DNA of 64,000 bases from Mermis nigrescens (GCA_036768485.1 JAVLUZ010000513.1:1513413-1577412); one strand, 5' to 3'; shown: positions 46,384 through 59,583, counted from the stretch's first letter. Numbers and translations are program-made. Notes: a model not told the origin generated them from the sequence alone.

Positions 46384-46730
46384 GGACTTACTTAAGTACA
46401 TGGCTACACTTAGCGCTGGTCAGGTTGCTACGGCAAATCGCCAGACTTAACCGATCGACCCTCAAATTACTTATGGCCGAAAACCACACTCGAAAACTCC
46501 TCGGACCTAAATTCGCCCGTACCTACGGAGATTTCGGCGGCGGCTACGCCCTAGATACCTAACGCAGCAGTAATTAAAGCGCCCCGTAATTTCGCCTAGG
46601 TCAATTGAAACCTATTTTGGACCAAAATATTAATGAACGCGAAAGAAATTTTAAATTGTTTTTGCAGGAGTATATCAGTTGCGAAAACAATTACTTTTTC
46701 TGGTTCCAATAAGCACAATGTAAGCACAAT
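46384..46730. repeat. Diverged older LTR-like fragment
   Basis: GGACTTACTTAAGTACATGG, AGCGCTGGTCAGGTTGC, TTTCGCCTAGGTCAATTG and TTTCTGGTTCCAATAAGC echo words in the 14-kb element's LTR and at 17790-17900 in the same order. The retrotransposon therefore seems to have inserted into, or next to, an older related LTR. Confidence 0.5.
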
Positions 46731-47030
46731 GAACAATGAACACAAAATTGGAATAATCATGGTAAAAATTACTAAAATCATCCGAAATACACGTCTATTC
46801 TCCATTGCATCCAAACGTTTTTTGACGATCCTCTTGATTTACAGTCAGGTTATATTTTTAAAATTTTATTGTTTGAATAATGTACACAGAGAGAAAATTA
46901 TCGCGGCCTCTACACTTTATTGATTTTCTACACTTTATTGAATTTTCGATTCTCTTAGTCACGTTCTTGTTAGACGAATGTTTTTACGAATAAAACCCAC
47001 TACAAACTTATATATTATATTGTTGTGAAG

Positions 47031-50000
47031 CTTTTGGTTGCCGAAGAATGCATACCAGTCATCCATCGTCTGGAGCAAGTATCTAGCGAGGAAAGAGTCG
47101 GTAGTTTAGCGGAAAACTTGTTGGAAGTTTTGCGTAGCAACGAGAAAGTTGCTAAAAAAGTAATGAACAATTTTTGATTATTATCTTTTCTCATTTCTCA
47201 TTGCGTCAATTGTTTTTTTAGATAGAAGAAGTTCGGGAAGAAACTAAAACCAAAAAACGAAATTTGGCAATGGCAATGCGACAGAAGCAATTAAATGAAT
47301 TAGGAATGAAGGTACGTACTTATATAATTTCGAATACATATGTACTTTTTTTAACTTTTTGATCGTTTTATTCGTATCGCTTTTGTTTAAATGCTTTATT
47401 GGAGGCATTAGGATTTTTCTTAAGATTCTTATAAAGTTGGATTGATTACTTATAACTATATGTAGTGATGGAGCTTTATGCCGTGTCTATAAGAGCAAAA
47501 CTAAATCAAAGCGTTACACACGTTGGTCATCCTAAAACTACCATAGAGTCGTAAAGGCTCCTTAGGTTTATTCAAGATGCAAAAGCGCCATTTACAATTC
47601 ATTACTTATGTATATTTACCATAACTATATAATTTGGGTATAGAATAAAATTATTGCATAAAAGCTTCAAACGTGTAAATATCAAAAATACTTTATATAA
47701 TCTTTGCTCTGAATTCTGATAAGCTTTAACTTTTGTGAAGAACGCTTTCAAACGACAGCCTCGGAAAAATAGATAGTTTATATGCATCTTTTGGCTTTTG
47801 CTTTTGAATTGCTTCTGTGTGGCCATATCGATAGCTTCTGAAACAAATTTCCCGATAGGTTTGGAACTAAACTTGCACTTAGAGGACTTGGGGTGTCTAT
47901 ATGACTTCTCAGAATGGAAAATGGGAAAGTTTTGGAAAAATAAAGCAGAGGGAAGTCCAAAAATAAATGAAAATCCACCTTTTTTAACAAAGCTGCGTGA
48001 AATCGACCAGAAACTGTAGATTAAGGTCGTTTTTTACTCTATTTTAGGATTTATTATCAGCGTTTGAGACCAATTTGGCTAAAAAACTGTTTGGCTGACC
48101 CTTCCCCAGACCGACCGTGCTTTGCATAAGTTTAGGGCTGTAATGTTTTGGCCCTACCATGGTTTTTGCAATTACCGGATCGAGCTTCCTCACTAATCTG
48201 ATTTACATAGTTGCATGACTACTATGCTTAAAATATTACGTGGTTCCAGCTTTCCATGTTCTCAGCTTGTTGGGTAATGATTTTACAGAAGGTTTTTATT
48301 GCGAAATCGGTCAGAAAATCTGTATTTGCAGATGTCGGAGAAAGGCCAGGTTCGTTCTGACAGCTCCGTTATTGAAAACGTAAGTCTCTGAAGAACCCGG
48401 TCTTACGTGCTCAATATGTCAAGAAGGCTATAAGCTTATGCCTCAAAAAGTGCGTTATATGTATTATTGCATTGCATGTAATTAAATTTCATCAGATTGA
48501 TATGTGAAATCACTTAGAAGAGTTCATTTTTTAATGTCGATAATAGATGACTTCATCATCTGATGCAATGCCGAATAACCAATTTTGTTATACGTAGTAA
48601 TTCTAGGAAAAAATGTATTTTTTGCATAACATTTTTTGTATCATCGAGCTTTTGAAGTTAATAAAGGAATTACGTCTTACTCATTACTTTCATCGTCATT
48701 GCTTTAAATACTGTAAGGTAGTAAGGTAGTATTTAGCGTTCTGTTTATTCGAGTTAGTATGAAGCGCGCTCGGACATATATGTACGCAGGGGCGGATTTA
48801 GGGGGGCGGGGGAGGTCGACCGCCCCCCCCACCCCATTGGCCAAAAATAGTGCGCAAAATTAAGCATTTTTGAGCGATTTTTAGCGATTTTCGGGTTAAA
48901 ACGGCTAATTTTTCCGCCCAAGTCAGGGTTCCGCCCCCTCCCCTTAGGGGTACCGCCCCCCTTAGGAAAATCCTAGATCTGCCACTGTATGTACACATGG
49001 GTGTGTGATATGGCGTACACCAGCCTTTCAAGATACAAGATAACCGGGTTAAGATAATTTTTTATTTTTAAGATAAAAAATAAGATAAAGAAACGATAAT
49101 ATTCCAAGATAAAGCAAGGTTCAAGATTATGAGGTTCCACTGAATATATTTTTATTAATATGTTCATTGCTTATCTCTATCGTTTTCATTCATATATAAA
49201 TATTTTGTTTGTCTTTATTTATGTGCATTTGTTTTTGAATTAAGACATTTTGATTCAGTTTTTATTTGCAGACTTCTGACGCACTTTTAGACTATTCAAT
49301 CCAAAAGATCCTGACGTTTCACTCCTGAATTACAGTATGTGAATCATTGTAGTGGAAATGATATACACATATGTATATTACACGCATAGCGTACGAGAAA
49401 ACTTTGCTAATTTTTAGATAAAGCAGAAACAATTCGACTTTTCGAAATTTTATCCATGTCGTTTAGAATAGTGTGTCAGAACGGTCAGAAGAGCCGTTTT
49501 TTCCGACTTTCAAATCACGTGGGCCCCTCAAAGTTTTTTAAGGAAATCATTTCTACTATCCTCGCAATTTGGTTTCTGTAACAGGTTGTTAAGGAAGGTA
49601 ATTTTTAGGCGCAGTCTTATATATGTCTCGATCCACTTCTCTTTAGTTAATGTTGCTAGCTACTGGAAATAGAAAAAAAGGTGAAAGATCAGATTCATAA
49701 GTACCGTCTTTGTTTTTAGCTCTCGGGCGTTTACACGTTCACTAAAAGGTGCAATTGTGAAGAGTTCGAAACGGGGTTGAGGAAAACACCTGCCTATAGC
49801 ACAGTATCACATTTCAATGCTATTCATTTCGAATGCCACGCGTCTGGTGTAAGGTACGAGCTGCCTTCTGGAAATGATTTTCATCGTCTTCAATACTTGT
49901 TATAGCTCTCATAATTTTGAACTAATTTATCGTATAGTTTTCTTGAAATCAACAACAACTACATACAAAGTTTTGTTATTACTCGGTCTGTGTATTTAAA

Positions 50001-53000
50001 AAACTTACTCATTTTCTGATCATTTATATAAACATGCATCACATTTTAGGCATTGAAATCGTTGATATAGAATCCAAGGCATGGCCTGTCCTCGTACTCA
50101 TTTCTATACATATGTACCTGGTTTTCTCCGATTTTTGTTCTATTATTGAAAGATGGGTTTTATTCTGAACAATTTTTTTAATTTTATATCGATGTATTAA
50201 TCGTGCATGCATACTTAAAAAGAACGTCGCTTCGGCCATCTAGTGTAAACCAAGCTAAGAATTTTATTCTAACAAAGGTTTAAAATACTGTGCTTTTGCT
50301 GCTTTTGCTATTCATTACATTATTGAACATAGGAGTGCAAGAAGTCGGGACGAATGGGAGAGTGCCATGTTACAGAATGCCAATACCAAGTGTAATAGTC
50401 TTCTGCCCGTATGCGGAGCTCAAGTGTCTGACTCGGATTACGCTGCCGGTCTGGCAAAGTAAGGTGTCGATATTCGACCCGTACATCGTATTAATCTTGC
50501 TGAAATGTATCCTTATCATATTAACATCTTGGCGCATTATCTGATTTAGCTGCAATTCCATGAATATTGAATAACATGACAACGAGTTGTACAAGAAATA
50601 GTCGATTAATTTTTGATACGCGTACATTGTATAGCATATCATGGCATAAGCCAGTGGTTCGCACGTCCAACTTTTCAATGAGAAGTGCTGGTTGTCCTGT
50701 ATCAAAAAATGACTCCAGCTTGAAAGTAGTTGTCCAGCCAGATTTAGGAATCAGTTTTCCAGCTTTGAAAAATGGGTTTCCTGGTCCAAAAACTTTTTAG
50801 CCCTAAAAAAGTGATTGTGTGGTTGTACAGGTTAATGAACGATTTTTCTGTCCCAAAAATCAGTTTACAGCTGAAAAATGTTGTTTTTTGGGTCAAAAAA
50901 TGTAATTTTCGTGTTTTACTGTATAAAATTGGCTTCGTCTAAACGCTCCAGTCGCCTTGTTCAAGTTTTGGCTCGACCCGTCCGTTGGACGGGCCGAAAT
51001 GGAGGTATTCTTCGAACGTGCTAATCAGACGCTTTGTTTACCCTTGATGTGCCTTTAATTATTGCTATTGATCAAAATAGTTATCTTAACTTTAAGTCTG
51101 TTTTGTTCTGTGTCCTTAATCAGTTCAACTCGTTCGATTTTCGAAATGTCTATTTACAACGTACATAGATGTTCTTGACTACGTTGATTTAATGAACTGA
51201 CCCCACGTAATTCCAGTTTATAACGACTTAATTAAAAAAGTTTTTTGACGTTTTTTATTGATAACATGCATTTTTCGGGTGGGTTAGCCAAATAGCCAAC
51301 CTTTTCTTTAGTTGTGTGTCGCTCAAGTGCATTTGAATATTATATGATCTTATTCTTAAAAAATAAGAAGTATCGTCGAAAATGCTACTGGTAATGTATT
51401 TGGCGTCTTTTGTTTAAAAAGAAACGGAACAACTTTATTGCAGCCGATTCTCCAGATTTTCCGTACGTTGCATGACTGACATTATACATAACATGTATCT
51501 AGGAGTTATTTTCTTTCATTTTATTTAAATAACATTATTACTCTCTGAGCTTGCGAAGATTCAGACGCCATCAGTCGCTTTCATCTATATACTGAAGGAC
51601 TCGCTGCCACAAGTGGACGCGGGGGGTTTAGAAGACCCCCTTGCCAGAATCTATAGATATAATCTATAATCTATCGATAGACCCCATAATTGAATTTGTG
51701 TCATCTTTTTTGGTATTTTTTCCGGTTTTATAGCACCCAGACCCCAGAATTTGGCTGCTGTCCATGTATGCTTGCTGCTGTTCGTCAATCTCCCATCCCC
51801 TTACACGCCGTGAGCCTACAATAGATGGAGCATATTTACTCCACCGTTTAGGCATAATGCGTACGTGCAAGATTACACGGGCATCAACGACGTCAATTTT
51901 TCATCGAGTGTGCATGATTTGAAAATGTTGATACTCCGCTTTGCGTTCGAAAAATCGTTCGCTGACGAAACTGGCGGCGGAGGACGCGAATCGAATATCC
52001 ACCTGGCGCCGCATCTTTTGGCAGTCGCGTGCTACTTGCTGACGCAAACGCAGGCCGTTGATGCTCAAGCGGCTCGACTCAACGCTTTTATGACTTCTCC
52101 GCCGGAAAACTGGGCGCGCAACGCTTATGAGGTAAGGAAGCGTCGCCATCATGCGTGGGGGTATGCACCCCCCAGAAACCAAAATACCCCTCAGAATTCA
52201 ATTGGTTTTTTCCGCACTTTTTTGATGCCAATGGATAGTGCTTGATGAGAAACGTCGAAAAATTGTATTTTTCGCCATACCACCATTTTTAAGATCATTT
52301 TTTGACCTTCGAAAAAATCTTGCACCCCCTCCCCTTCCAAGAAATTTGGTGCCGCCCACTTATGGTCGCCATACATCAGTGAGGAGATTTCACGCCTTAG
52401 ATGCGCAGCATAGGTCATCTTGGGGTAAGCCGGTCTGGATGGTCAGAAAGTGGGTTTTTTTAGGGCCGAAATGATTTCAAAAACTGGTATAAGTGCTAAA
52501 ATAGCGTTCAAACTATGTTATGACACAGTTTCTGGTCAATTTAAAGCACTTTTGAAGAAACTATTTAATTTTCATTCATTTCGCCTCATTTTTCCGACTT
52601 AATTTCCTATTTTCCATTCTGGGACGTCTAGACCCATAAACCCACAGGTGCATGACCCGCCCCCAAATAAGATAGAATCCCAAGTTTTGGCACTTTTTCA
52701 CTATTTCGCCTCATCAAACCCACCGTATGATCACTATCCATGAATAAGCGTCAGTTTTTTTACGAATTTCAGCTGTTTGTAATGATAAATAGACTGAAGC
52801 GCGAAACTTTAATACGACAAAATGAACACTTCCAACAGTCTAGGATTTTCAAGGTGGAAATTTACTGACAAATTGAAACACACGTAGGTACTTACATAAT
52901 TCGGATCGAAGTCGCTAGAATACACAAACACTAAGCATGATGATAATTGAAAACCAGCCGTAGCGAATCTTGCATTTTCGTCAGGAAGGGGACGGCAACT

Positions 53001-56000
53001 CTAATGTTTCTCCCAAATAATCGAAAACGGTCCTTTCTAGTCAATGGTTTTAGGCTACGTTGTGGGTTTACTTATGTGAATTGAAAATAACAAACGGGAA
53101 ATGCATAGGTTTGTATAAAATAGAAGGACTGGACTGTGCGTGTCATTCATTCACCGGTCTACTCCCAAATAAAGTTATTTACATTCTCTTAAGTATGTAA
53201 TATTTTTATTTATCCTGCTGATTTTACTAGCGAGTTAGGACCATACTTGGGCGTGGGGGTTTGGGGGTATGCACCTCCCAGAAACCAAAATACCCCAGAA
53301 TTCTATTTTTGAAATTTTTATGTTTTTTTCGCCATTCCATCATTTTTAGGGCATTTTTTGACCTTTGAAAAAATCTTGCACCCCTAGTGCTTTGATCGTC
53401 CACCTATGGTTGGGACGATAATTTTTCTTATATTTTTTACCTTTTAGAGTTTTTATTTTGTTCATTTTGTCCTCTCATATGTAGTTTATGCTTGCAATGT
53501 TTGCTCCCTCGTAATTTTGATCACTATTCACACTGTAAAATATTAAATATTGCTTCCTTCCTGATTGTGTTGTATGTAATGTATTGACAGTTCGTTTTTT
53601 AGAGTGAAAGTCTTACTTGTTTCCACTTTTTGATAATGCCCTCTTTCTGTTGTTTTTATCTTTTTTTGCTAATTTTTTATTTTTCGTCTTCTGGAATTAC
53701 AGTGCGATGGGCCGCTGTTTCACTTGACCTGCGCTTTGGCTCTATTGTGTCCGCCTGATTGGAATAAGCAAAAATTAACGTTTTTGAGGCGTTTGCTTTT
53801 CACGGCACATTTAAGAGATGAATCACCGTCTGACGGAGCAGTTAAAGGGTATGATACATAATAATATGCATTATGTGCGAATGAATAAAGTAAATGTAAG
53901 ACATTACTAAATAAATAAATAATAATGTTTAAATAAATGGCTACATTTACAAATACAGTCGATCCTCATTGATAAACACTGAGAGGACCTACCTAGTAGT
54001 TTTGTGTTTACTAACCGAGCGTGTTTATTTACCGAGTTTACTGGAATGCTTCTACGCATATATTTATCGCACAACATTGTTATAGTCAAAAGTACTTTAA
54101 TATGGCATAACATTACTGTATCTCATTTTATTAATTTCTTATCTTCAATTTACACATGGCGTGTTTACTAACCAGATCTATTCGACAACAAATATAGTAA
54201 AGATTTGTTTAGTCTCGTATTCTAATCAGGTGACGGAAGCGATTATCACATAGCCACGGTCTTATGGAGCACACGTGAGCGTGGGGGGCATGCACTTCCC
54301 CCCAGAAGGCGGAATAACCCCCAGAAACCACAATACCCCCCGGAATTCGGTTTTTGAAAATTTTTTGTTTTTTCGCAATTTGTTTTGATGCCAATGGATA
54401 GTGCTCGATGAGAAACGTTGAAAAATGGTGTTTTTTCGCCATACCACCATTTTTAAGACCATTTTTTTATTTTGGAAAAATCTTACGCCGTCTTAGAATT
54501 TTGTTGCTGCCCACCTACATATACAAACCACCATTTTAAGACCATTTTTTACCTTTAAAAAATCTTGCACACACACATCCCCCAGAATTTTGGTGCTGCC
54601 AACCTGTGTTATGGAGTCGTTAATAGCAGTTTGGCAGCGACCGGGCGGAAGGGTGTCTATAAAGCGAGGGTGTGTTCTATCCGAATATTTATTAACGAGG
54701 TTCGACTGTACGTATAAAAAATACACGTGTATGTACAAAATGTATGCATATTCGTTTGCTTCTGGGCATCAAATAAACTAAGCCAAGATTTGGTGTATCA
54801 AACGAACTAGTTTTTATGCGCGAGATGGGCGGTCGACTCACTCAATGCTCATTTAGTGACTCCGCCTTTTCTCTAATACAAAATTAGAAATCCCAAACAT
54901 CAGAATTAATCTGTTGGCTTCAGCTTATTTCGCACCATTTGAATGAACGGCCGTGCGAATGAACGCTGCATTCGCTAGCGTGGAAACGAAAATTTATACA
55001 AAATGAAAAAGTGCGTATAGCATGCAATTTAAGCTTTCAAGCCTTTTTTACTACAAAATTCTCAGAATTTCTTGGCGTTCCGAGACTTCTCAAACAAGAT
55101 ATTAGAGTTTAACAGTTTAATGACGTAAAAAATTTCGATTTTTAGGCTCAAAGACAAGACAGTCAAGCCTTTCAGGATCTATAAACCGTATTTGGTTCTG
55201 TTCGGCATTGTCGAATCGTTCTACAAATTTATTTTCAAGGTTAGTCGATTGATAATAGGTTTTATAACGAAAATAAAACTAGCAATTGCATGTTATTTGT
55301 ACTACGAAATTGGATTAACAAGTTTTTTGGATGCATTTACTGTATTACTCTAATTTTTATTCTTTAGTTTTGCATTAAATACTTTAAAGTAGACCCCAAA
55401 AGGGGAAGGAGTGGATTTTCTGGGGCAAATATTATAGCCAAAAACGGCCAAAAATTAAAACGTTTAGCCAACTTCTTAAAATAATTTTCTAGAAAACGTA
55501 AATCATTGTAGTTTTGTACATTTCATTTCGTTCTAGTTTCATAAAGCTCTCTGCTACCCACCAGCCTTACGTCTATGTAGAAAACTGATGCTTAATAAAA
55601 ACTAAATAAGCATTCATTATGTACTTTACTTAAAAGAGGAAACATTTTATTTTTTGCTTTTTTGCAAGTTTGTGATTCTTATTTTTGCTTCTGATATCGC
55701 GACAGTTAATTTGTTGTCGCAAACATGATTGGAAAGTAATCGTAGATTCTAGTCGACTATTGAAATTTTACGAAAATGATTTGTTAGCTTGCGAATCGTT
55801 CGCTGAATTTTGCGATATTTCAGGTACGATTTTATGAAAAATTTGTTTAGTTGTTACCAGACACGCACATCTTGGGAATCATAGGTGGTGGTGAAATTTT
55901 AATGGCCTTTTTTGGGCCCGAAAATGGTGAGTACGCGTCAAAAACATCGTTGTTCGGTGTTTCTGACGACAATTTTCTAGCGCTTAAAACATGAAAATTT

Positions 56001-58568
56001 TTTTAAAAATTAAAGTCGGACAAATTGAACAAAACATAGGCAAAACATAAGTGTATGGCGCGAGCGCCGAAAATTTGACACTTTTGAGCAAACAGATAGT
56101 TAAAAATGCCTAAAAAGGCACCTTTTCTACAAATTTTTTGGAACTTTCGAAAAATCACGAATTCTGGGGGAGGTGTGCAATATTTTCTCAAAGGTCGAAA
56201 AATGGCCTTAAAAATTGTGGTATGGCGAAAAAACACAATTTTTAACGTTTCTCATCGAGCACTATCTATTGGCATCAAAAAATTGCGAAAAAAACAAAAA
56301 AAATTCAAAATTTGAATTCTGCGGGGGAGAGGGTATTTTGGTTTCTCCCCACGCCCAGGTATGGGGCGAACCCCCCAACATCATAAATCGTTGCTACGTT
56401 AGAAAGAAGGCAGACCCGTTTCTATTTATAACGCTGGCGTTCAACACACATGCTCACACGGAGGGGCTATGAGGGGAATCCCGCCGTCAGGACTCTTGAA
56501 AAGCATACTCCTTAGGCCATTTCCGACTAAAACCATGAAAAAGCGTCAAACAACGTCAAACATTGTAACACACTGTTCAGTTCATTCCACCCAGATACTT
56601 TTCTTTTATTATTCTGTAATCTGATTTAACATACAGGTCATTTCATCGCCACTGTTATTTGTTTACACGCAAATTCAATCGAAATATTCATGAATGAAAT
56701 ACAACGAATAAAGTATCAAAATTTATTCGTAAACTTCTGATGGTGTGCACGTGCATGTATGGCCCTCAACCAACTATTTTTGCCAAAACGTGTTAAAGAA
56801 CAAAAACACGGTTTATACTCATGTGCAGGCCCGTATCCAGGATTTTATTTGTGGAGGGCGAAAATTTTGAGGTCAGATATCTCCAAAACCATTAGGAGAT
56901 GGGCGAAAATGAAGGCAATTTTGAGCGTATCTCAGCGAGCTCTATCCATTTGTGAAGAAAAATTTCAAATGAAAATTTTTCACTTTATTTCATATTGATA
57001 AACAGTTAATGTATCGTTGAAGCTCTCTGCACAACTGACTACTCATCATTCAATCGACGAATTATTTATTATCTCCTGTCTTTATATTCAATCAATGTGC
57101 TTTGCAGAGGAAAACAATACCGATAAATAATTCGGCGCGAAGCGCCGAAAAAAATTTGACGTATTCTACATGTTAAGCTAAAATTTAAGCGGTTTTAAGC
57201 TATCTAGAAGACAAAAACATAGAACATCAATAGATCTGGCGGGCGCGAAGCGCCAGAAAAAAATTCCATGTTCTCCATCTCAAATTTGAGCAGTTTTGAA
57301 TGGGCTAGAAGCAAAAGGTGTTGCCGAAAAATGAATCCGGCGCATAGCGCTGGAAAAAAATTGACACGCTCTCTACGTCTAACTCAAATTTGAGCAATTT
57401 TGAGCGGTTTAGAAGACAGATCTATACACAAACAATACATCTGGCGCGGAGCGCCAAAAAATTTTGAGTTTACTAGCTCGAAAGTACGCTGAATATTTGT
57501 TCTGGCGGTATTTTAAACTCACTTCACCAATTTCCATTTTTCCCTTTGGGGACCCTTGGAAGAAACAAAAAAAATTCCATTTCGGGGAGGGGCCGCCCCC
57601 TCCCTGAATGCGGGCCTGTTCAGTCGAAGTAAAGCAACTTATAGCCGTGTCATTTATTCGAGAGCTTTTTCACTGAATTTAATCCACACGAATAGGCTAA
57701 AGAAGTGGCTCAGAAATCTGATGCAGTTTTACTGCTGGACAAGGTCAAATATTGTCCTATAACTCGATAATTGACATACTGTAGACTATCATCCCTGTCG
57801 TATTAGTTTAAAATGCTTTTGTGGCCACTTGAACTTTTTTAAAAAGATATCGAACGAATAAGACTATATAAATATAAGTTACTTGCGTGTGATTATATCT
57901 GTCACGTGTGATTATATCTGTCGCAAACCCTAAGAAAAAGTTCGGCTTTATCCTTTTAAGCTCAAAATCTTGATGTTCCATGCAGACATGCACAACACGA
58001 GAATTATGGGCTAGGTGAAACCGGAAAATTATTTTTTGGCTCAAAAATAGTGGATGCGCGTCAAAATCATGAATTTTTAGTGTTCCTGACGATGCTAAGA
58101 ACGTAACAAAATGAAAATATTTCGAAAAAATTAACAAAAACAAAATAAATTGAAAAAATATATAGTCAAATATGACTATACGGCGCCAAGCGCCGAAAAT
58201 TTGACACTCTGGAGCTACATAGTTGATAGGTAAAAACGCTTAAAACAGAACATTTTCTATGAACCGTGAATTCTTGGGAATAAAGAGGAAATTGCAGGTT
58301 GGACTCGGACCCGATACCTGTTGAGGTCAGGTCAGGGTTTAAAATTTTGATCGGGTACCCGACCATTCGGGTCCGGGTATCCGGCACACCACTAATCTGA
58401 CCCCCAGTATTCGGTTGCTGCACAGTTTCATCTTGCGGATAGGTACGCTTCCATACGTGTCATACAATATTGAAGCTAATTTTCGAAACACTTTTAGGCT
58501 TATTGGTTGACATTCAAGAACCTGGAGCTTTCCTTCAATCTTATCTGGATGCTGCCCCTACAGTTTAA
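47031..58568 (+). CDS. UBR4: E3 ubiquitin-protein ligase UBR4, C-terminal ten exons
   Basis: UBR4 (pushover/poe in flies) is a giant N-degron E3 ligase of about 5,000 residues. This window holds its last ~434 residues. Exons: 47031-47159, 47222-47311, 48332-48449, 49720-49853, 50333-50458, 51852-52131, 53703-53848, 55146-55239, 55706-55823, 58498-58568. Recognised segments include [53 protein letters not shown] (zinc-binding catalytic part), [34 protein letters not shown] and [14 protein letters not shown]. All junctions are GT-AG with compatible phases. Exon 3 carries one extra base (frame break near 48380). The final exon ends [14 protein letters not shown] and a stop. Upstream exons are not in view, perhaps displaced by the repeats. 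Confidence 0.95.
48787..48987. mobile_element. hAT-like MITE, family B
   Basis: It begins CAGGGGCGGATTTAGGGGGG and ends TCCTAGATCTGCCACTG, flanked by TATGTACG (48779-48786) and TATGTACA (48988-48995), a 7-of-8 target duplication. It lies in UBR4 intron 3. Confidence 0.9.
52150..52364 (-). mobile_element. hAT-like MITE, family R1, 18 bases after a UBR4 exon
   Basis: On the plus strand it begins CATGCGTGGGGGTATGCACC and ends GCCGCCCACTTATG. GTCGCCAT is repeated exactly on both sides (52142-52149 and 52365-52372). It begins 18 bases downstream of the exon end at 52131 without touching the donor GTAAGG. Confidence 0.92.
53242..53408 (-). mobile_element. hAT-like MITE, family R1, internally deleted
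   Basis: It begins CATACTTGGGCGTGGGG and ends TCGTCCACCTATG, flanked by GTTAGGAC (53234-53241) and GTTGGGAC (53409-53416). The central AATGGATAGTGCT block is missing, giving a 167-bp derivative. Confidence 0.85.
54270..54522 (-). mobile_element. hAT-like MITE, family R1
   Basis: It begins CACACGTGAGCGTGGGG and ends TGCTGCCCACCTACATAT. A second, truncated copy follows at 54528-54605 (ACCACCATTTTAAGACCATT, ending GGTGCTGCCAACC). Minus-strand frames of 66, 77 and 81 codons are translations of these elements. Confidence 0.8.
55878..56160. repeat. Dispersed repeat family C
   Basis: It contains TTTTTTGGGCCCGAAAATGG, TGAGTACGCGTC, TTTCTGACGAC, GGCGCGAGCGCCGAAAATTT and TTTTCTACAAATTTTTTGG, in the order seen at 1475 and 6793, and ends ACGAATTCTGGGGGAGG. 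Confidence 0.55.
56160..56390 (+). mobile_element. hAT-like MITE, family R1, left end missing
   Basis: It joins directly to the family C block: AAAGGTCGAAAAATGGCC, TGGTATGGCGAAAAAACAC, GAGCACTATCTATTGGC, AATTTGAATTCTGCGGGGG and CCCCACGCCCAGGTATGG. The usual CATAGGTGGGCAGC start is absent. Confidence 0.7.
56826..57619. mobile_element. Non-autonomous DNA element with four internal palindrome units
   Basis: The left end CAGGCCCGTATCCAGGATT pairs with the right end TCCCTGAATGCGGGCCTG as imperfect inverted repeats. Inside, GGCGCGAAGCGCCG-type palindromes recur near 57132, 57244, 57338 and 57430, each followed by AAAAAATTTGAC-like sequence, so units are about 100 bp. Flanking octamers do not match. 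No transposase frame was found. Confidence 0.6.
57985..58260. repeat. Dispersed repeat family C
   Basis: It contains GACATGCACAACACGAGAAT, TTTTTTGGCTCAAAAATAG, GATGCGCGTCAAAATCATG, TTCCTGACGATGC, GGCGCCAAGCGCCGAAAATT and TTTTCTATGAACCGTGAATT, in family order. Confidence 0.55.
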
Positions 58569-58709
58569 AGTTGTCTTGCTTGATTGCTTGCTCGCGAATT
58601 TTAAACCTATCGTGTTCTAATCATTTTTAAGATGAATGTTTAAGCTGTTTACTCATATTTAGTGAAGTGCATATAGATATTCTTGTTGCCTGTGCTTAAG
58701 TTTTGTTTA

Positions 58710-58715
58710 AATAAA
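58710..58715 (+). terminator. Candidate UBR4 polyadenylation signal
   Basis: AATAAA occurs 142 bases after the UBR4 stop codon, the first canonical hexamer downstream in this strand. Position is the only evidence. Confidence 0.5.
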
Positions 58716-59583
58716 ACGAAAAACGCTTCATAGTATGCATCGGCCTCATGTACGAACGGAGACACCTTTTACCTAAGTAGGTAAAATCCGTTCGACTCTT
58801 TTCGATAAAGTGAATTGTGTTTTAAATGCATATGTCAGAGGTACTTCTCGAACTCGCAAAGTCAAATAAATTCAGTTTACAAAGGCATATCAAGCAGAAG
58901 ATGCCATTTCTGCACTGCACCGCACAATTATTGGTCGCTGCGTCTGTAAACTGGTTCGTTTTGACTTTAGCAGTTGGAAAAGTCACTGAAATATGCCTGT
59001 AAACTGAAGTCTGAAACCACTTTTGTAGTCCAACTCTTGCAGATAAATTCAAAAGAAAATTTTAGGTAAATAGGTTTCTTTGTACTCCTCAAAAAGGATC
59101 AAATCAAGCCAGCAGGATGTGCTGCGAAAATTATTGTCTGTTTCACATAAATTCTAAGAATTTTCATCGGCAGTAAGCCGGGGATTTCGATAATTATGTA
59201 TACATTAGATCAATGCTATAATCGCAATGTGTCAGCTTATTGTCGAAGATGGTTTTAAGATTTATGACCGAAGTTGAGTGAAACAGACTATAGGAATGAG
59301 ATTGCGTATTCGTTTTCCCGCATTTTAACTGTGAGCAGGGCCGTGCTTAGAGGTTTAGCGGCCCTGGGCGAAACTTATTTTGGCGGCCCCTATAATTTTT
59401 AAAACTGGTATTATAGGCATCATAATTATCACTTATGTATATCCTTTACATATGTACCTATATGATCGCAGTTAGCATCATACTGTAAATTTACTAACAA
59501 AATATTGTGCTGCATTATTTTTAGTAGATATCGTATGTTTTTCTCAAATAATTTACCCATTCCGTGAATGATGACGTGCTTTA

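Larger units (their letters stand above)
47160..58497 (+). other. Introns of UBR4: what they hold
   Basis: Intron 1 is 62 bp. Intron 2 (47312-48331) is AT-rich and unique-looking. Intron 3 contains MITE family B at 48787 and AAGATA words. Intron 4 (49854-50332) has nothing notable. Intron 5 (50459-51851) has degenerate AAAAATGG-type repetition near 50680-50900. Intron 6 contains R1 MITEs at 52150 and 53242. Intron 7 contains R1 at 54270. Intron 8 (55240-55705) has nothing notable. Intron 9 (55824-58497) contains family C, R1 and the 56826-57619 element. No other gene was recognised inside. Confidence 0.6.

Noticed and set aside
46633..46923. Plus-strand 96-codon frame just upstream of UBR4 exon 1
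   Set aside because: It does not resemble UBR4, overlaps LTR-like sequence at its start and has no splice junction in phase with the 47031 exon.
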